Assembly (NCBI RefSeq): GCF_904848665.1
Contig: NZ_CAJHCQ010000005.1
Coordinates: 62,001 to 126,000 of the forward strand
Reading direction: 5' to 3'
DNA: 64,000 nucleotides
Origin: Paraburkholderia hiiakae
GTDB lineage: Bacteria > Pseudomonadota > Gammaproteobacteria > Burkholderiales > Burkholderiaceae
How positions within the stretch are numbered: the stretch's first letter is position 1; every line of letters starts with the position of its first letter. The notes under the pieces were generated by a model that was not told where the DNA came from, made no database searches, and saw only the letters and a list, made by a program, of their open reading frames with translations. Position numbers and translations under genes: made by a program. Shown here in pieces: positions 59,436-64,000 of the stretch.

Positions 59436-62153
59436 TTACGCTGCGAGCAGCGAGCGCAGCACGAACGGCAGAATACCGCCGTGCTTGTAGTAGTCAACCT
59501 CGATCGGCGTGTCGATACGCAGCAGCACCTGCACGCGCTGCGTCTTGCCGTCCTTGTGGTGGATCACGAGCGTCAGGTCCTGTTGCGGTTTGAAATCGTC
59601 CGTCAGGCCTTCGATGTCGAACGTTTCTTCGCCGGTCAGGCCGAGCGATTGCACGCTGTCCGCGCCCTTGAACTGCAGCGGCAGAACGCCCATGCCGACC
59701 AGGTTCGAACGGTGGATACGCTCGAAGCTGCGTGCGACCACGGCCTTCACACCCAGCAGCTGTGTCCCCTTGGCTGCCCAGTCACGCGACGAACCCGTGC
59801 CGTACTCTTCGCCGGCGAACACCATGGTCGGCGTGCCGGCGTCGATGTACTTCATGGCGGCGTCGTAAATCGACAGCTGTTCGCCGCTCGGCTGGTGAAG
59901 CGTCAGGCCGCCTTCCACGCGCGTGCCGTCGGCCTTCGCCGGGATCATCAGGTTCTTGATACGCACGTTGGCGAAGGTGCCGCGCATCATCACGTCGTGG
60001 TTGCCGCGGCGCGAGCCGTAGCTGTTGAAGTCGGCCTTCTGCACGCCGTTTTCCTTCAGCCACTTGCCTGCGGGCGAGTCTTCCTTGATCGAGCCAGCCG
60101 GGCTGATGTGGTCGGTCGTGACCGAGTCACCGAAGATGCCCAGTGCGCGCGCGCCCTTGATCTCGGCCACTTCCGACGACGGCGTCATCGAAAAATCGCT
60201 GCCGAAGAAAGGCGGCTCGGCGATGTAGGTCGACTTCGGCCAGTCGTAGACCTGACCTTCTTCACCTTCGATCTTGCTCCACAGGTCGCCCTTCTTCGTG
60301 AGCTGGCTGTAGTTCTTCTGGAACGCGTCCGGGTCGAGCGCGAACTTGAGCAGCGCGTTGACTTCGTCGCTCGTCGGCCAGATGTCGCCGAGGTAGATGT
60401 CGCGGCCGCCTTTGCCCGTGCCAACCGGCTCCGTCATCAGGTCGCGCGTGATGTTGCCCGCGATCGCGTAAGCGACGACCAGCGGCGGCGAGGCCAGGAA
60501 GTTCGCGCGGATGTTCGGGTGAATACGCGCTTCGAAGTTACGGTTGCCCGAGAGCACCGCAGCTGCGACGACGTCGTTCTTGACGATCGACTCGTTCAGC
60601 TCGGCCGTCAGGTCGCCGGCGTTGCCGATACAGGTCGTGCAGCCGTAAGCCGCGAGCTCAAAACCGAGCTTCGAGAGGTAGGGCAGCAGGCCCGTCTTCG
60701 TCAGGTATTCCGTGACGATGCGCGATCCCGGAGCGAGGGACGTCTTGATGTGCGGCGCGACCGTCAGGCCCGCTTCCACGGCCTTCTTCGCGAGCAGACC
60801 GGCGGCCAGCAGCACGCTCGGGTTCGACGTGTTCGTGCACGACGTGATCGCGGCGATCAGCACGTCGCCGTTGTGCAGCTTGACCTTGTCGCCCGCCGCG
60901 TATTCGGCGGAAAGGTCGGCGGCCTTCTTGTTGAAGCCGTTTTCCGCGACCGGCTTCGAGAACAGGTCGGTGAAGGTCGACTTCACGTGGCCGATTTCGA
61001 TGCGGTCTTGCGGGCGCTTCGGACCGGCGAGCGACGGCGCGACTGTGCCGAGGTCGAGGACGAGCGTCTTCGTGTAGTCGATGTCGCCGGCCTTCGGCAC
61101 GCCGAAGAGTTCCTGGGCCTTGAAGTAGTTCGCGAACGCCGAGATTTCAGCTTCCGTGCGGCCCGTGCCCTTGAAGTAGTCGATCGTCTTTTCGTCGACC
61201 GGGAAGAAGCCCATCGTTGCGCCGTATTCCGGCGCCATGTTGCCGATGGTCGCGCGGTCGGGCACGCCGATTGCCGCCGTGCCTTCGCCGAAGAACTCGA
61301 CGAACTTGCCGACGACCTTTTCCTTGCGCAGCATTTCGGTAATGGTCAGCACGAGGTCCGTTGCCGTGCAGCCTTCGCGCAGCTTGCCCTTCAACTCGAC
61401 GCCCACGACGTCCGGCGTGAGGAAGTACACCGGCTGGCCGAGCATGCCGGCTTCGGCTTCGATGCCGCCCACGCCCCAGCCCACCACGCCGATGCCGTTG
61501 ATCATCGTGGTGTGCGAGTCGGTGCCGACGAGCGTGTCCGGGTAGTAGACGGTATCCGCGCCTTCAGCCTTCTTGTGCACGCCGCGCGCGAGGTATTCCA
61601 GGTTGACCTGGTGAACGATGCCGATGCCCGGAGGCACGACCTTGAACGTGTCGAACGCCTGCATGCCCCACTTCATGAACTGGTAGCGCTCGTTGTTGCG
61701 CTGGAATTCCAGCTTCATGTTCAGGTCGAGCGCGTCCTTCTGGCGGAAGTAGTCGATCTGCACCGAGTGGTCGACGACGAGGTCCACCGGCACGAGCGGC
61801 TCGATGACCTTCGGGTCCTTGCCGACTTGCTTGGCCACGCCGCGCATGGCGGCGATGTCGGCGAGCAGCGGCACGCCCGTGAAGTCCTGCAGCACGACGC
61901 GTGCGACGACGAACGGGATTTCGTCGACGCGCGAGGCGTTCGGCTTCCAGTTCGCGAGTTGCTCGATGTGCTCTTCCGCGATCTTCTTGCCGTCGTAGTT
62001 ACGCAGCACAGACTCGAGCACCAGACGGATAGAGACCGGCAGGCGATTGATCTTCACGCCAAGCTGCTTGCCGAGTTGCGGCAGCGAGTAGAACTTGCCT
62101 TTGCCGGAACCGCTGTCGAATTCTTTTAGCGTTTTGTGGAGATTGTGGGCCAT
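59436..62153 (-). CDS. acnA: Aconitate hydratase A
   Basis: A 905-residue TCA-cycle enzyme that interconverts citrate and isocitrate through cis-aconitate using a [4Fe-4S] cluster. The cluster ligands are Cys439 (SCTNTSNP) and Cys505/Cys508 (GCTTCIGN), matching the AcnA/IRP1 spacing. Other signatures are [20 protein letters not shown] and [20 protein letters not shown]. Full family length. The start ATG is at 62153. It lies 76 bases downstream of prpD in the same direction, so the two are probably cotranscribed. The adjacent prpD suggests it may also act in the methylcitrate cycle. Confidence 0.97.
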   Translation of the reverse strand: MAHNLHKTLKEFDSGSGKGKFYSLPQLGKQLGVKINRLPVSIRLVLESVLRNYDGKKIAEEHIEQLANWKPNASRVDEIPFVVARVVLQDFTGVPLLADIAAMRGVAKQVGKDPKVIEPLVPVDLVVDHSVQIDYFRQKDALDLNMKLEFQRNNERYQFMKWGMQAFDTFKVVPPGIGIVHQVNLEYLARGVHKKAEGADTVYYPDTLVGTDSHTTMINGIGVVGWGVGGIEAEAGMLGQPVYFLTPDVVGVELKGKLREGCTATDLVLTITEMLRKEKVVGKFVEFFGEGTAAIGVPDRATIGNMAPEYGATMGFFPVDEKTIDYFKGTGRTEAEISAFANYFKAQELFGVPKAGDIDYTKTLVLDLGTVAPSLAGPKRPQDRIEIGHVKSTFTDLFSKPVAENGFNKKAADLSAEYAAGDKVKLHNGDVLIAAITSCTNTSNPSVLLAAGLLAKKAVEAGLTVAPHIKTSLAPGSRIVTEYLTKTGLLPYLSKLGFELAAYGCTTCIGNAGDLTAELNESIVKNDVVAAAVLSGNRNFEARIHPNIRANFLASPPLVVAYAIAGNITRDLMTEPVGTGKGGRDIYLGDIWPTSDEVNALLKFALDPDAFQKNYSQLTKKGDLWSKIEGEEGQVYDWPKSTYIAEPPFFGSDFSMTPSSEVAEIKGARALGIFGDSVTTDHISPAGSIKEDSPAGKWLKENGVQKADFNSYGSRRGNHDVMMRGTFANVRIKNLMIPAKADGTRVEGGLTLHQPSGEQLSIYDAAMKYIDAGTPTMVFAGEEYGTGSSRDWAAKGTQLLGVKAVVARSFERIHRSNLVGMGVLPLQFKGADSVQSLGLTGEETFDIEGLTDDFKPQQDLTLVIHHKDGKTQRVQVLLRIDTPIEVDYYKHGGILPFVLRSLLAA

Positions 62154-62229
62154 AGTGTTTTCCTTCGTTTAATCGCGGAAATAACGCTTACTGCTCGTTT
62201 GCTGCTGTCACTGATACCTGCCTGATTGC

Positions 62230-63693
62230 TCAGATCACATACATGTCGACGTACTCGTTGACGGGCAGGGCGCAAAGCCGGGCTTCGTCGAGCGAGACAT
62301 CGAGAATCGCCTGCTGCTGCTTCGCGGGGAAGCGGCGCGCGAGGTTGATTCGAAACTTCTCGATCAAAAGCGGAATGCCTTCTTCGCGGCGCCGCTTGTG
62401 GCCGATCGGGTACTCCACGACGACCTCGTCGAGCGTCGTGCCGTCGATTAGCTCTATGGTGAGCGCATTCGCGATCGAACGCTTATCCGGGTCGTGATAA
62501 TCCTTCGTGAACTGCGGGTCTTCCACGCATACCGTTTTCGCGCGCAGGGCGTCGATGCGCGGGTCGCTCGCGACTTCGTCTTCGTAGTCGGCGGCGGTGA
62601 GACGCCCGAAGATCAGCGGCACGGCGACCATGTACTGGATACAGTGGTCGCGGTCGGCCGGGTTTGCAAGCGGGCCGCTCTTGTCGATGATGCGGATCGC
62701 CGCTTCATGCGTGCGAATGATGATGCGCTTGATGTCCCCAACCGTCTTGCCCTTTTGCGCAAGCGCGCTGTGCAGCGTCATCGCGGCTTCGGCGGCGGTC
62801 TGCGCGTGGAATTCGGCGGGGAACGAAATCTTGAACAGCACGTTTTCCATCACGTACGTGCCGTAAGGGCGCTGAAACTTGAACGGCTGTCCCTTGAACG
62901 AGACGTCGTAGAAGCCCCACGTTTTCGCCGTGAGCGCCGAGGGATAGCCCATCTCGCCCGTTTTCGCCATGAGCGCGAGGCGCACGGCACGCGAGGTGGC
63001 GTCGCCTGCGGCCCACGACTTGCGCGAGCCCGTATTGGGCGCGTGGCGGTAGGTACGCAGCGACTGACCGTCGACCATCGCGAGCGAAACGGCGTTGATC
63101 AGCTCGTCGCGCGTGAGCCCGAGCATGTGTCCGACCACGGCGGTCGAGGCGAGCTTCACGAGCAGCACATGGTCGAGACCGACCTTGTTGAACGAATTTT
63201 CCAGCGCAATGCAGCCCTGGATCTCGTGCGCCTTCACCATGCTTTCAAGCACGTGCTGCATGGTGAGCGGCGATTTCCCCTGAGCGATGGCGCTGCGCGA
63301 GAGCCAGTCGGCGGTCGCGAGGATGCCGCCCAGGTTGTCCGACGGATGGCCCCATTCGGCGGCGAGCCACGTGTCGTTGAAGTCGAGCCAGCGGATCATC
63401 GCGCCGATGTTGAACGCGGCCTGAACCGGGTCGAGCTGGAATGACGTGCCTGGCACCTTCGCGCCGTGCGGGACGACCGTGCCCGGCACGATCGGTCCCA
63501 GCAACTTGGTGCAGGCGGGGTAGGAGAGCGCCTCGAGTCCGCAGCCGAGGGTATCGAGCAGGCAATGCCGGGCCGTTGTCAGCGCGAGTGCGCTGTCTAC
63601 GCCGTCTTTGGCAAACCCGCCCAGCACGTAGTCGACGATATCGACCAGTACCTGGTCCGGCTGCGGCCTGACGTTGGAGATCAGGGCGGACAT
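62230..63693 (-). CDS. prpD: MmgE/PrpD-family dehydratase, probable 2-methylcitrate dehydratase
   Basis: A 487-residue cofactor-free dehydratase of the MmgE/PrpD family. Characteristic segments: [100 protein letters not shown]. This matches PrpD (about 483 residues) rather than the shorter immune-responsive/MmgE group. It dehydrates 2-methylcitrate, and may handle citrate as well, in propionate and TCA metabolism. The rest of the prp operon (prpB, prpC) is not next to it here, and acnA follows directly. Start at 63693. Confidence 0.93.
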   Translation of the reverse strand: MSALISNVRPQPDQVLVDIVDYVLGGFAKDGVDSALALTTARHCLLDTLGCGLEALSYPACTKLLGPIVPGTVVPHGAKVPGTSFQLDPVQAAFNIGAMIRWLDFNDTWLAAEWGHPSDNLGGILATADWLSRSAIAQGKSPLTMQHVLESMVKAHEIQGCIALENSFNKVGLDHVLLVKLASTAVVGHMLGLTRDELINAVSLAMVDGQSLRTYRHAPNTGSRKSWAAGDATSRAVRLALMAKTGEMGYPSALTAKTWGFYDVSFKGQPFKFQRPYGTYVMENVLFKISFPAEFHAQTAAEAAMTLHSALAQKGKTVGDIKRIIIRTHEAAIRIIDKSGPLANPADRDHCIQYMVAVPLIFGRLTAADYEDEVASDPRIDALRAKTVCVEDPQFTKDYHDPDKRSIANALTIELIDGTTLDEVVVEYPIGHKRRREEGIPLLIEKFRINLARRFPAKQQQAILDVSLDEARLCALPVNEYVDMYVI

Positions 63694-63712
63694 CGAGGCG
63701 ATCCTGCGGATC

Positions 63713-64000
63713 TTACTGACCCGCGGCGCCGCTGGCGGCTGCCGGAGCGCGGTTAGCCGGGTTCAGCGCTTGAGCCTGCGTCGGCGCCATTGCGCCTTGC
63801 TGCATGGCAACAGTCTTGCACTCGTCGGCCAGGCGCGAGCTGTCCTTGTCCGAGAACAGCATGGCCTTCGTCGGGATCACGACGAGGTCGAGGCCGGTTG
63901 CGGCGTCGTGGAAGCGGTCAGCGCCCGTGGTCGTGACCTGACGCGGCAGGTTGTAATTCTTGTCAGCCCAGTGAACGGTGACGATCTGGTCGCGCGCCAT
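63713..64000 (-). CDS. Small hypothetical protein (may continue beyond window)
   Basis: 95 residues are visible; the ATG occupies the last three bases of the window, so it may be the true start or an internal Met. Sequence: [20 protein letters not shown], then [20 protein letters not shown], then a polar tail with Ala/Pro/Gln ([20 protein letters not shown]). It has no signal or TM in the visible part. It lies 19 bases upstream of prpD on the same strand and may be cotranscribed with prpD and acnA. Not recognised as a known family. Confidence 0.6.
   Translation of the reverse strand: MARDQIVTVHWADKNYNLPRQVTTTGADRFHDAATGLDLVVIPTKAMLFSDKDSSRLADECKTVAMQQGAMAPTQAQALNPANRAPAAASGAAGQ

Noticed and set aside
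59481..62129. 882-codon open frame antisense to acnA
   Set aside because: Arg/Val/His-rich shadow; acnA has intact iron-sulfur ligands on the other strand.
1..64000. tRNA, rRNA, CRISPR, insertion sequence, phage or att site
   Set aside because: I looked for these in the intergenic gaps and found no cloverleaf, repeat-spacer array, transposase or integrase; composition is uniform throughout.

Overview
This 64 kb window looks like an ordinary stretch of chromosome from a Burkholderiaceae bacterium (Burkholderia, Paraburkholderia or Caballeronia type). The reasons are the very high GC content with strong third-position GC bias, a Burkholderia-type trimeric porin, H-NS proteins of the short W-GRGR-PGW type, a MocR regulator next to a polyamine-type ABC transporter, and acnA beside prpD. 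The genus is inferred, not proven. I saw no rRNA, tRNA, CRISPR array, prophage, transposase or integration boundary. Base composition stays uniform, so nothing points to recent horizontal transfer.

Layout. 1-4.8 kb: the 5' part of a GntP-family permease (minus), two small exported proteins, a LuxR-type regulator, an unknown 75-residue protein and an H-NS-like protein. 5.3-12.3 kb: prfC, a large acyl-CoA-synthetase-like/GNAT protein with a shortened ATP-grasp region, an unknown 181-residue protein, and a TPR/GT41 (SPINDLY-type) O-GlcNAc transferase. 12.3-22.6 kb: the most coherent system of the window, an IclR regulator divergent from a nine-gene operon. It encodes a sugar ABC importer (binding protein, double ATPase, permease), a two-subunit UxaA-type dehydratase, an aldo/keto reductase, a COG3618 lactonase, an SDR dehydrogenase and a FAH-family hydrolase. 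Together they fit a non-phosphorylating L-fucose (or related 6-deoxy-sugar) pathway: import, oxidation to lactone, hydrolysis to the acid, dehydration, oxidation, then cleavage to pyruvate and lactate.

22.7-31 kb: a PaaI thioesterase, a chemoreceptor, an AGE-family sugar isomerase, an MgtC/SapB membrane protein, an Ala-rich membrane protein, a 51-residue protein with an unusual promoter, a flavin reductase, a small membrane protein and a porin. 31-45.4 kb: a class A penicillin-binding protein, a parvulin prolyl isomerase, a second (Cache-type) chemoreceptor, the copper ATPase copA behind a textbook MerR/CueR-type promoter, a DUF1254 lipoprotein and a giant DUF748/AsmA-like envelope protein. 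45.4-53.1 kb: a MocR regulator divergent from a four-gene polyamine-type ABC importer operon, then a convergent amidase. 53.3-58.6 kb: a tight five-gene leftward efflux operon (TetR, HlyD, ABC ATPase, ABC-2 permease, NodT outer-membrane factor) with a near-palindromic operator before tetR. 58.7-64 kb: an orphan NarL-type response regulator, then acnA, prpD and a small protein at the window edge, all three leftward.

Regulatory sites are unusually readable here. They include a 19-bp-spacer CueR-type promoter for copA, an inverted repeat over the -10 of the fucose operon, MocR-type direct repeats, a TetR palindrome, twin GGGAAAACCC palindromes around a perfect TATAAT, and about ten convincing terminators or intercistronic hairpins.
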